In this document: positions 9,567-17,224 of the stretch, piece after piece
How the letters are laid out: each line of letters starts with the position of its first letter
Numbering within the stretch: the first letter of the stretch is position 1
From: Streptomyces sp. S4.7
GTDB lineage: Bacteria; Actinomycetota; Actinomycetes; Streptomycetales; Streptomycetaceae
Assembly (NCBI RefSeq): GCF_010384365.1
Contig: NZ_CP048397.1
Location: forward strand, 2,232,001-2,296,000
Length of the DNA: 64,000 nt
Direction of reading: 5' to 3'
Made by a program: the position numbers and the translations under genes
The notes under the pieces: generated by a model
Database searches by the model: none
What the model saw: only the letters and a program-made list of their open reading frames with translations
What the model was told of the DNA's origin: nothing

Positions 9567-10166
9567 GTGAACTACAGGGTCCAGCCAACCGCCCAGGTCG
9601 ACGAGACCGCGGTGGTCGGTGACGGCAGCAGCGTCTGGGAGCTCGCGCAGATCCGGGAGAACGCGCGCCTGGGTGAGAACTGTGTGGTGGGGCGTGGTGC
9701 CTACGTCGGGACCGGGGTGCGGATCGGCGACAACGTCAAGATCCAGAACTACGCGCTGGTGTACGAGCCCGCCGAGCTGGCCGACGGTGTCTTCATCGGG
9801 CCCGCCGTCGTCCTCACCAACGATCTGAACCCCCGCTCCGTCGACCCCGACGGCAAGCTCAAGCGCGGCTCCGACTGGGAGGCGGTCGGTGTGAGGATCG
9901 CGGAGGGTGCCTCGCTGGGCGCCCGGTCGGTCTGCGTCGCGCCCGTGCGTATCGGGCGCTGGGCGATGATCGCGGCCGGGGCCGTCGTCACCCGGGACGT
10001 ACCGGACTTCGGGCTGGTCGTGGGTGTCCCGGCCCACCGGATCGGCTGGGTCGGGCGGGCAGGCGTGAAGCTCGTGGAGCGGGCCGGGGGGCCCGGGGTG
10101 TGGGAGTGCCCCAGGACCGGGGCGCTGCACGACGAGAAGGACGGCGTCCTGACGGAGCGCGCGTGA
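9567..10166 (+). CDS. Hexapeptide-repeat N-acetyltransferase (WbpD/WlbB type)
   Basis: The protein has 199 residues from the GTG at 9567, with AAAGGCAG upstream; an ATG 27 nt earlier lacks a ribosome-binding site. The left-handed beta-helix repeat runs through most of the protein (VGDGSSVWELAQI, GENCVVGRGAYVG, NVKIQNYALVYEPAELADGVFIGP). LTNDLNPRS and VVGVPAHRIGWV follow the WbpD/WlbB pattern. That enzyme acetylates the 3-amino group of UDP-2-acetamido-3-amino-2,3-dideoxy-glucuronate. The dehydrogenase, oxidoreductase and aminotransferase needed for that substrate lie on the opposite strand just downstream. Confidence 0.85.
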   Translation: MNYRVQPTAQVDETAVVGDGSSVWELAQIRENARLGENCVVGRGAYVGTGVRIGDNVKIQNYALVYEPAELADGVFIGPAVVLTNDLNPRSVDPDGKLKRGSDWEAVGVRIAEGASLGARSVCVAPVRIGRWAMIAAGAVVTRDVPDFGLVVGVPAHRIGWVGRAGVKLVERAGGPGVWECPRTGALHDEKDGVLTERA

Positions 10167-10208
10167 TCCTGACGGAGCGCGCGCAGGCGTCGGCGCCGAT
10201 ACGGCGCG

Positions 10209-10237
10209 AGGCCCGAACCGGCTTGCGGTTCGGGCCT
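10209..10237. terminator. Bidirectional terminator
   Basis: Perfect 12-bp arms (AGGCCCGAACCG / CGGTTCGGGCCT) with a GCTTG loop lie between the convergent acetyltransferase and nucleotide-sugar dehydrogenase genes. Confidence 0.85.
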
Positions 10238-10258
10238 CTTGCGGTTCCGTGCGGAGCG

Positions 10259-11542
10259 TCAGCCGCCGATGACGACGCGGCGAACACCGCGCCAGGCGTC
10301 CGGGTCGGTGGTGCGCCGGCCGTCGACGAGCACCGTGACGTCGGGCAGGTCGGCGGGCTTCAGATCGCGGTACTCGGCGTGGTCGGCCTGGAGCACGGCC
10401 GCCGTGACCTTCTGGCCCTCGTGCGGCGGCAGGCCGTGCGCCGTCAGCTCCTCGGAGGTGTACATCGGGTCGGAGACGTACGGCACGGCGCCGCGCGCCC
10501 GCAGCGCATCGACGGTCGGGAAGACACCGGAGAACGCCGTCTCCTTCACGCCGCCGCGGTAGGCCGCGCCCAGCACGAGCACGTTGACGCCGGTCAGGTC
10601 GCCGTACGCCGCGGCCAGCAGGTCCACCGCGTACTCGGGCATCGCGGCGTTCGCCTCGCGCGCCGAGCGCACGACGGTCGCCGCCGGGTCGTTCCACAGG
10701 TACATCCGCGGGTAGATCGGGATGCAGTGGCCGCCGACGGCGATGCCGGGCTGGTGGATGTGGCTGTACGGCTGGCTGTTGCAGGCCTCGATGACCTTCT
10801 TGACGTCGATGTCGTTCTGGTCGGCGAAGCGCGCGAACTGGTTGGCCAGGCCGATGTTGACGTCGCGGTACGTGGTCTCGGCGAGCTTGGCCAGCTCGGA
10901 CGCCTCGGCGGTGCCGAGATCCCACACGCCGTTCTCGCGCGGCAGGTCCTCGCGTACGTCGAAGTCGAGCACGGCCTCGTAGAAGTCGACGCCGTGCTTG
11001 GCCGACGCCTCGTCGATGCCGCCGACGAGCTTGGGGTAGCGGCGCAGGTCGGCGAAGACCCGGCCGGTCAGGACGCGTTCGGGTGAGAAGACGAGGTGGA
11101 AGTCCTCGCCGGGGGTGAGCCCCGAGCCCTCCTGGAGCATCGGCGCCCAGCGGGTGCGGGTGGTGCCGACGGGCAGGGTGGTCTCGTAGCTGACGAGGGT
11201 GCCGGGCTTGAGGCCCTTGGCGATCGCCTTCGTCGCCGAGTCCATCCAGCCGAAGTCGGGCACGCCCTCGGCGTCCACGAAGAGCGGGACGACGACCACG
11301 ACGGCGTCGCACTGCGCGACGGCGGCGGCGGTGTCGGTCGTGGCCGTCAGCAGCCCGGCGTCGACGGTCTGCTTGAGCTTGACGTCGAGGTCGTGCTCGC
11401 CGGGGAAGGGCTCCGTACCGGCGTTGACCAGCTCGACGACCTTCTCGTTGACGTCGGCGCCGAAGACGCGGTGGCCCTTGGCGGCGAACTGCACGGCGAG
11501 CGGCAGACCGATCTTGCCGAGCGCGACTACACAGATATTCAT
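10259..11542 (-). CDS. UDP-sugar 6-dehydrogenase (WbpA/WecC type)
   Basis: The protein has 427 residues from the ATG at 11542. The N-terminal NAD site reads ICVVALGKIGLPLAVQFA. The catalytic cysteine lies in GGHCIPIYP, inside the PGIAVGGHC signature of UDP-GlcNAc/UDP-ManNAc dehydrogenases. The C-terminal UDP-binding domain is complete. It would oxidise C6 of a UDP-HexNAc to the uronic acid, the first step of the UDP-2,3-diacetamido-uronate path. Its start overlaps the upstream GT2 stop as ATGA, so it is translationally coupled and last in a five-gene operon. Confidence 0.88.
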   Translation of the reverse strand: MNICVVALGKIGLPLAVQFAAKGHRVFGADVNEKVVELVNAGTEPFPGEHDLDVKLKQTVDAGLLTATTDTAAAVAQCDAVVVVVPLFVDAEGVPDFGWMDSATKAIAKGLKPGTLVSYETTLPVGTTRTRWAPMLQEGSGLTPGEDFHLVFSPERVLTGRVFADLRRYPKLVGGIDEASAKHGVDFYEAVLDFDVREDLPRENGVWDLGTAEASELAKLAETTYRDVNIGLANQFARFADQNDIDVKKVIEACNSQPYSHIHQPGIAVGGHCIPIYPRMYLWNDPAATVVRSAREANAAMPEYAVDLLAAAYGDLTGVNVLVLGAAYRGGVKETAFSGVFPTVDALRARGAVPYVSDPMYTSEELTAHGLPPHEGQKVTAAVLQADHAEYRDLKPADLPDVTVLVDGRRTTDPDAWRGVRRVVIGG

Positions 11543-13170
11543 CGGACTACTTTCCTCTTGAACCGGGGCAGCAGGCGTCGTACCCGCGCGCGGAAGGACG
11601 GTGTCGGCTCCCACAGCGGAGCCGTGGTGATCACCAGTCGCCCCTTGGGATTCACATTGGCCGACGCCCGGTACGGGACGGTGTCGCCCCACCGGCGGGC
11701 CAGCGGCATCGGCAGACCCTGCGTACGGATCGGGATCTCGTAGGTCGATCCGGCGACGTCCACGTAGACACGGACGCCTCCCTTGACCTTGACCGCCGGA
11801 AGCGGAATCCGGGCGGTGAGTATGGTGCCGCCGCCACCGGGCTCCAAGACACGGTTGAACTCCCCCACAGGGTCGGGGAGTTGGTGCCCCGCGGGCAGTC
11901 GGCGTGCCGCCGCCTTGTCCGCGCTGTTCGGCATCGCGGTCCGGGCCATCCGGATCACGGCGGAGTCCGTGTCTCCGATCACACCGATCCGTACGGCGAC
12001 GGCCAGGGAGAGCGCGGTCCCCTTCTGTTCCCATTCCGCCGAAATCAGCCGGGTGCCGTTGGCGAGCCGGCCGGGGACCGCCTCCCCGACCAGTTCGTAG
12101 GCCCGGTCGGGCAGTTGGACGACCGGAGCACGCAGACCGGGGTAGGCGGCGAACGCCCGCCCGCCGTCGAGCAGGAACGGCGGCGCACCGTGCTCGGCCT
12201 CGTCCGAGATCGCCTTCAAGAGCTCGGTCAGGGCACCTCGCTGTGCGAGCAGAATCCGCACCCGTCTCTTGACGTCGAGCGAGTCACGCAGCTCGTCCGT
12301 CAGGTAGTCGTCGGCGAGTTCGGCGATCCCCGTGCACAGCTCGCGCTGGGTCCCGGGGTCGAGCGGCAGGAAGTCGTCCTGGACGAGCTTGGCCAGCTCC
12401 CAGGTGAAGTGCCGCTTGAACACGGCGTCCCGCCGCGGACCCGCCTCGATCAGACCGGCCGCGTGCCGCATGATGCGGGTGGTGCAGCGCAGCCTGGCCA
12501 GATGGTCGGCTCGGTAGGTGATGTTGCTCGCGTCGCCGCGCTTCACCGCGTAGTAGTACGTGTAGTCGCCGAGGACGGAGATCCGGGCGGCCCGCACGCA
12601 CGCCTCGATGGTGAACGGCTGGTCGCTGCCGACCGGCAGGTCCTCGGGGAACCGCAGCTTGTGCTGCTCCACCAGCTCGCGCCGGAAGAGCTTGGTGTTG
12701 GAGAGGGTGAACGGCAGATCGGAGCCGTACAGGCTGACGTCCGGATCGTTCTTCTTGTACATCGCCTGGCGCACGTAGCGGCCGTTGGTGCCGACCATCT
12801 TGCCGATCACCACGTCCGAGCCGTGCTCGTCGGCGCAGGCGACCATGCGCTCCAGCGCTTCTTCACCGAGGTAGTCGTCGGAACCGATGAAGTAGACGAA
12901 GCGGCCGGTGGCGACCTCGAGGGCGCGGTTGCTCGGAGCCGCCGGGCCACCGCTGTTCTCCTGATGGATGACCTTGACGGTGCCCGGGTACAACTCGGCG
13001 AACCGGTCGAGTTCGGCACCGCTGTCGTCGGTCGAGCCGTCGTTCACGGCCACGACCTCCAGCCGGCCGAGACCGATGGTCTGGCCGACGAGCGAGTTCA
13101 GGCACTCGGTCAGGTACGGCATCGTGTTGTACACCGCCACCACGACCGTCACATCGGGCGTGGTGCTCAT
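11539..13170 (-). CDS. GT2 glycosyltransferase with C-terminal accessory domain
   Basis: The protein has 543 residues. Residues 1 to about 230 form a GT-A fold: VVVAVYNTMPYLTECL, NDGSTDDS, and the metal-binding FIGSDDYLGEE. The remaining 300 residues are helical, then beta-rich, and end in a basic patch (RARVRRLLPRFKRKVV). This layout recalls wall teichoic acid glycosyltransferases such as TarS, which carry C-terminal accessory domains, but I cannot show homology. The ATG overlaps the stop of the upstream GT4 gene by 4 nt. It probably decorates or extends the local wall polymer. Confidence 0.82.
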   Translation of the reverse strand: MSTTPDVTVVVAVYNTMPYLTECLNSLVGQTIGLGRLEVVAVNDGSTDDSGAELDRFAELYPGTVKVIHQENSGGPAAPSNRALEVATGRFVYFIGSDDYLGEEALERMVACADEHGSDVVIGKMVGTNGRYVRQAMYKKNDPDVSLYGSDLPFTLSNTKLFRRELVEQHKLRFPEDLPVGSDQPFTIEACVRAARISVLGDYTYYYAVKRGDASNITYRADHLARLRCTTRIMRHAAGLIEAGPRRDAVFKRHFTWELAKLVQDDFLPLDPGTQRELCTGIAELADDYLTDELRDSLDVKRRVRILLAQRGALTELLKAISDEAEHGAPPFLLDGGRAFAAYPGLRAPVVQLPDRAYELVGEAVPGRLANGTRLISAEWEQKGTALSLAVAVRIGVIGDTDSAVIRMARTAMPNSADKAAARRLPAGHQLPDPVGEFNRVLEPGGGGTILTARIPLPAVKVKGGVRVYVDVAGSTYEIPIRTQGLPMPLARRWGDTVPYRASANVNPKGRLVITTAPLWEPTPSFRARVRRLLPRFKRKVVR

Positions 13171-14747
13171 GCCGCCACCCGAGTCGCCGGGACTCCGGTC
13201 TCGCCGCGCGGACGGCCCAGGAGCCGGGAGTAGACGCCGTCGAGGATCTCGGCCTGCGCCTCCCAGGTCCACTCGGAGAGCAGACCCCGGTCCTCGTACA
13301 CGTCCCGGTACTTCTTGGGGTCGGCAAGGACCGCCTTGGCCGCGCGCACGTAGTCCGAGACGTCCTCGGCCGTGAAGACCTCACCCTGCCCGGTCTTCGC
13401 CACCATCTCCCCCATCGTCTTCACATCGCTGACCACGAACGGCAGCCTGGCGTGCGAGTACTCGAAGAACTTGGTGATCAGGGCGATCTCGTGGTTGGGC
13501 CAGTGGTGTATCGGGATGACACCCACATCGGCCGCCGAGAGGAACGGCACGACCTGGTAGTGCGGTACGTACGGGAGTATGTGGACCCGCTCGGTCACAC
13601 CCAGCTCCGCCGCCCGTACCAGCAGCGACTTCATGTACTCCGAGCCCGGCCGCAGCACCACGAACGCGACATGGACGCCGGGCAGGCTCGGGAGTGACTC
13701 GACCATGATGTCGAGTCCGCGCTGCGGGGCCGCGGCGCCGCTGTAGACCGTGAGCGGGACATCGGGGCCGATCCCGCACAGCTCGCGCAGATCGGGCACC
13801 GGCTCGGCGGCCTGCTCCGGGGAGATCTCCGCGTCCGGGGCGTTGAGCACGATCTCCGGGGTGGCGGGGAGACCGTGGCGCTCCACGAGCATCTCGCCGA
13901 GCGTCCCCGAGACGGTGGTGACCGCGTCGGCGTGCCTCGCGTACTCGCTCTCGTGCGCGCACTGGGCGATGTGCCAGCGGGGGTGCGGGTTCCACGGCTT
14001 GATGCCCGGCAGGAACTCGTGTGCGTCCCAGACCAGCTTGACCTCTCGGCCCTTGCCCTTGGCGCGCAGTTTCGCCCGAGCGCCCACACCGATCATGCGG
14101 AAGTCGTTCGCATGGATCAGGTCGGGTTCGAGGGCGTCGATGACCTTGCCGTACGCCAGCTCCAGATCCCACAGGAACGGGTCGAGCCGCCGCCACGCGC
14201 GGACACCCATCGTCCGCTGCCAGAAGGCGGTGGAGAAGCGGTCCAGCGAGGACGTCATGTCCTTCCGGCGACGCTCCAGGGAACGCGCCTGTCCCGCGCG
14301 CAGGCCCACCCACTTGCTCAGCACATTGGAGGCGACGCGCGGCGGGATCAAGGCCAGTTTCCGGAAGGTCGAGCCCGCCAGCTTCGCCTCGATCAGCCGC
14401 AGATTGAGCTCGGCGCGCCATGCCTTCATCCGCTGCGTGCGGTAGGCCGCGAGCGGTCCCGGACGGTAGGCGAGGGGGGCGCGCAGGATCGCGCGCCGGT
14501 ACTCGTAGCGCCGCCTGTGCATGGGACCCGGCACGTGGAGCAGCCTGACCTCGGCGTCCCCGAGATGCCATGTCTGCTCGGTCTTGTTCGGCGACTTGCC
14601 CAGCAGAACGACGTCCCAGCCGGCCGCCGCGGCCGAACGTGCTTCCTTCTGTACGCGCGAATCGCCGTTCACGCCGTTGTCGACGAGCATCACGATCCGC
14701 CCGCGCGGACTCTCATGACGCCGTGCCACCAAGTTGTCAGCCGACAT
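13167..14747 (-). CDS. GT4-like glycosyltransferase
   Basis: The protein has 526 residues. The GT-B N-terminal domain opens with RIVMLVDNGVNGDSRVQKEA. An inserted basic helical stretch (about residues 75-185) could dock on the membrane. Then come DLIHANDFR, LVWDAHEFLPG and a C-terminal donor domain with YSGAAAPQRGLD and KFFEYSHARLPFVVSD. Its start overlaps the Gfo/Idh gene by 11 nt, placing it mid-operon with sugar-nucleotide enzymes. The donor could be the UDP-diacetamido-uronic acid made here, by context only. Confidence 0.82.
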   Translation of the reverse strand: MSADNLVARRHESPRGRIVMLVDNGVNGDSRVQKEARSAAAAGWDVVLLGKSPNKTEQTWHLGDAEVRLLHVPGPMHRRRYEYRRAILRAPLAYRPGPLAAYRTQRMKAWRAELNLRLIEAKLAGSTFRKLALIPPRVASNVLSKWVGLRAGQARSLERRRKDMTSSLDRFSTAFWQRTMGVRAWRRLDPFLWDLELAYGKVIDALEPDLIHANDFRMIGVGARAKLRAKGKGREVKLVWDAHEFLPGIKPWNPHPRWHIAQCAHESEYARHADAVTTVSGTLGEMLVERHGLPATPEIVLNAPDAEISPEQAAEPVPDLRELCGIGPDVPLTVYSGAAAPQRGLDIMVESLPSLPGVHVAFVVLRPGSEYMKSLLVRAAELGVTERVHILPYVPHYQVVPFLSAADVGVIPIHHWPNHEIALITKFFEYSHARLPFVVSDVKTMGEMVAKTGQGEVFTAEDVSDYVRAAKAVLADPKKYRDVYEDRGLLSEWTWEAQAEILDGVYSRLLGRPRGETGVPATRVAA

Positions 14748-15759
14748 GGCTCGCGCTGTCTCCCGTCTCGAAAACCACTGTGCGACCGTTCGCGGCCGAC
14801 TCCAGAACGGACGCTGCCACCTCCACCGTTCGCAGCCCCTGCCGCAGTGTGCAGATGTCGTGCGACTCCCCGAGCACGGCGTCGCGGAACAGCTCGTGCT
14901 CCACCAGCAGCGGCTCGCGCTTGGGGATGGCGTAGCGGATCATGTCGCCCTCGGCGACGCCGCGGAACGCGCGCAGCGCCTCCCACTCGGTGGTCACCGC
15001 GGCGTTGGAGAAGAAGGTCAGGTCGGCGGTCAGCGTGTCGGCGATGAAGCAGCCGCGCTCACCGGTGACCGAGGTGAAGCGCTCCTTGAGCGGGCTCAGC
15101 CAGTTCACCAGGTGGTTGACCATCGTGCCGTCGGAGAGCCGGCCCACGGCGGAGACCATGTCCTCGTGCGGACGGCCGCTCTTGGACACCGTGTGGGCGG
15201 AGATCGAGGTGTACGTCTGGCCGGTCACCCAGCCGGTCAGGTCGATGTCGTGGGTGGCGAGGTCCTTGACCACGCCGACATCGGCGATCCGGTGCGGGAA
15301 CGGACCCTGACGGCGCGTCACCACCTGGTACACGTCGCCGAGTTCACCGGCCTCCAGGCGGGAGCGCAGGCTGCGCAGCGCCGGGTTGCAGCGCTCGATG
15401 TGGCCGACGCCCGCGACGAGGTCGCGCGATTCGAACGCCTCGACCAGACGGCGCGCGCCGTCGACGGTGTCGGCCAGCGGCTTCTCGATGAGCGCGCTCA
15501 CCCCGGCCTCGGCGAGCTGGAGCCCGACCTCCTCGTGCAGGGCGGTCGGGCAGGCGATGACGGCGTAGTCGACGCCGATCGCGAGCAGTTCCTCGACGGT
15601 GGCGAGGACGGGCGCGCCCTGCGCCAGTCCGTTCTTGTCGCCGAGCGGGTCGACGACACCGACGAGCGTGACGCCGTCGAGGCCGACCAGTACGCGGGCG
15701 TGGTGGCGCCCCATCGAGCCCAGGCCGATCAGGCCGGCGCGCAGTCCCCCGGTGGTCAC
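14737..15759 (-). CDS. Gfo/Idh/MocA oxidoreductase (WbpB/WlbA type)
   Basis: The protein has 340 residues from a GTG that overlaps the aminotransferase stop as GTGA. The NAD(P) site is AGLIGLGSMGRHHARVL. The conserved catalytic lysine motif ALIEKPLA is near residue 93. HDIDLTGWVTG follows in the C-terminal domain. In the WbpA-B-E-D pathway this enzyme oxidises C3 of UDP-GlcNAcA to the 3-keto sugar. The direct coupling to a DegT aminotransferase, the next step, supports the role. Confidence 0.85.
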   Translation of the reverse strand: MTTGGLRAGLIGLGSMGRHHARVLVGLDGVTLVGVVDPLGDKNGLAQGAPVLATVEELLAIGVDYAVIACPTALHEEVGLQLAEAGVSALIEKPLADTVDGARRLVEAFESRDLVAGVGHIERCNPALRSLRSRLEAGELGDVYQVVTRRQGPFPHRIADVGVVKDLATHDIDLTGWVTGQTYTSISAHTVSKSGRPHEDMVSAVGRLSDGTMVNHLVNWLSPLKERFTSVTGERGCFIADTLTADLTFFSNAAVTTEWEALRAFRGVAEGDMIRYAIPKREPLLVEHELFRDAVLGESHDICTLRQGLRTVEVAASVLESAANGRTVVFETGDSASHVG

Positions 15760-16874
15760 AGGTTCTCTCCCAGCTCATTCACGGCGGAAACGATTCGCTC
15801 CAGGTCCGACTTGGAGAGCGAGGGGTGCACGGGCAGCGAGACGACCTCGGCGGCGGCCCGCTCGGTCTCCGGCAGGTCCCAGTTCCGGCCGGCCTTCTGG
15901 TCCGGCTCCCAGAACGGCCGCAGCCGGTGGATGGGGGTGGGGTAGTACACGGCGTTGCCGACGCCCGCCTCGGTGAGCTTCGCCATCGCGGCGTCGCGGT
16001 CACCGGTGATCCGGACGGTGTACTGGTGGTAGACGTGGTACGCGCCCTCGGCGACCGGCGGCGTCACCACACCGGGCGCGGTGATGTGCTCGCTCAGGTA
16101 CGCGGCGTTGGCGCGGCGCTGCTCGGTCCAGCCGCCGAGCTTGCCGAGCTGCACCCGGCCGACGGCGGCGGCCACGTCGGTGAGGCGCATGTTGGCGCCG
16201 ACGATCTCGTTCGCGTACCGCTGCTCCATGCCCTGGTTGCGCAGCAGGCGCAGGGTGCGGGCGACCTCGGCGTCACCGGTGGAGATCATGCCGCCTTCGA
16301 GGGAGTGCATGTTCTTCGTCGGGTAGAAGCTGAAGGTGCCGCCGGAGCCGAAGGCGCCGACCGGCGTGCCGTGCAGCGACGCGGCGTGCGCCTGGCAGGC
16401 GTCCTCCACGACGGCGAGCTTGTGCTTGTCGGCGATGGGCATCAGCTTGTCCATCGACGCCGGGTTGCCGTAGAGGTGCACCGGCATGATGGCGGCGGTG
16501 CGCGGGGTGATCGCGGCCTCGACGGCCGCCGGGTCGAGCCCGAAGTTGCCGGGCTCGATGTCGGCGAAGACGACGTCGGCGCCGACGAGGCGGACGGCGT
16601 TGGCCGACGCGGCGAACGAGAACGACGGCACGATCACCTCGTCGCCCGGGCCGATGCCGAGGGCGAGCAGCAGGAGATGGAGTGCCGAAGTGCCGGAGTT
16701 CACGGCCACGCAGTGGCGGCCGGCGACGAGTTCGGCGAAGCCTTCCTCGAAAGCGGCCACCTCGGGGCCCTGTACGACCCGGCCGGTGCGCAGTACGCGT
16801 ACAGCGGCCTCGATCTCCTCTTCCCCGATGACGGGGCGGGCAGCGGGAATGGGCTGCACTTCACTGCTCGACAT
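15756..16874 (-). CDS. DegT/DnrJ/EryC1 sugar aminotransferase (WbpE type)
   Basis: The protein has 372 residues. It has the PLP-binding lysine in SFYPTKNMHSLEGG, plus VNSGTSALHLLLLAL, VEDACQAHAAS and the tail motif HPSLSKSDLERIV. A strong AAGGAGGA 6 nt before the ATG marks it as the operon's first and probably best-translated gene. It would transaminate C3 of the UDP-3-keto-uronic acid using glutamate. Operon order: aminotransferase, oxidoreductase, GT4, GT2, dehydrogenase. Confidence 0.88.
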   Translation of the reverse strand: MSSSEVQPIPAARPVIGEEEIEAAVRVLRTGRVVQGPEVAAFEEGFAELVAGRHCVAVNSGTSALHLLLLALGIGPGDEVIVPSFSFAASANAVRLVGADVVFADIEPGNFGLDPAAVEAAITPRTAAIMPVHLYGNPASMDKLMPIADKHKLAVVEDACQAHAASLHGTPVGAFGSGGTFSFYPTKNMHSLEGGMISTGDAEVARTLRLLRNQGMEQRYANEIVGANMRLTDVAAAVGRVQLGKLGGWTEQRRANAAYLSEHITAPGVVTPPVAEGAYHVYHQYTVRITGDRDAAMAKLTEAGVGNAVYYPTPIHRLRPFWEPDQKAGRNWDLPETERAAAEVVSLPVHPSLSKSDLERIVSAVNELGENL

Positions 16875-17146
16875 GGACGTCGTCCTCCTTGAACACCGCG
16901 AAAGCTCTCTGTGGCAGAGGCCAGGAGTGCAGCGGGCGTCTCACGAGGCCGCGTGTACTCCTACGGCGCGATTGGCCGACGCCCTGCCGAGGAATGTGGG
17001 ACCGCTGTCCCTGGACGGGCCGGTCTCCGACCGCAGGTTCCGGGCGGAGACTGTCGACGGCGGGGACCGCCAGTCACATTATCAGGGATTTCCGACCGAA
17101 TTTCGGCCCTGTTAACCGGCAATCGCATCAATTCCGAAACAGAAGA
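16875..17146 (-). promoter_or_regulatory. Leader/promoter region of the sugar-nucleotide operon
   Basis: About 270 bp precede the aminotransferase gene. GATAAT on the minus strand (17083-17078) is the best -10 candidate. The palindromic CCGAATTTCGG at 17096-17106 lies about where a -35 or operator would be. A GGCGGGGACCGCC hairpin sits inside the leader. No gene is evident. Confidence 0.35.
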
Positions 17147-17186
17147 GCCCGTGCCCATCACTGGATTCACAGTGATGGGCACGGGC
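17147..17186 (-). terminator. Terminator of the RNase E gene
   Basis: Perfect 17-bp arms (GCCCGTGCCCATCACTG and its complement) with a 6-nt loop lie 38 bp after the rne stop codon. It is among the strongest hairpins in the window. Confidence 0.88.
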
Positions 17187-17224
17187 CGATCAACCGGCTG
17201 TCACCAAACGTTCAGCTGAACAGC

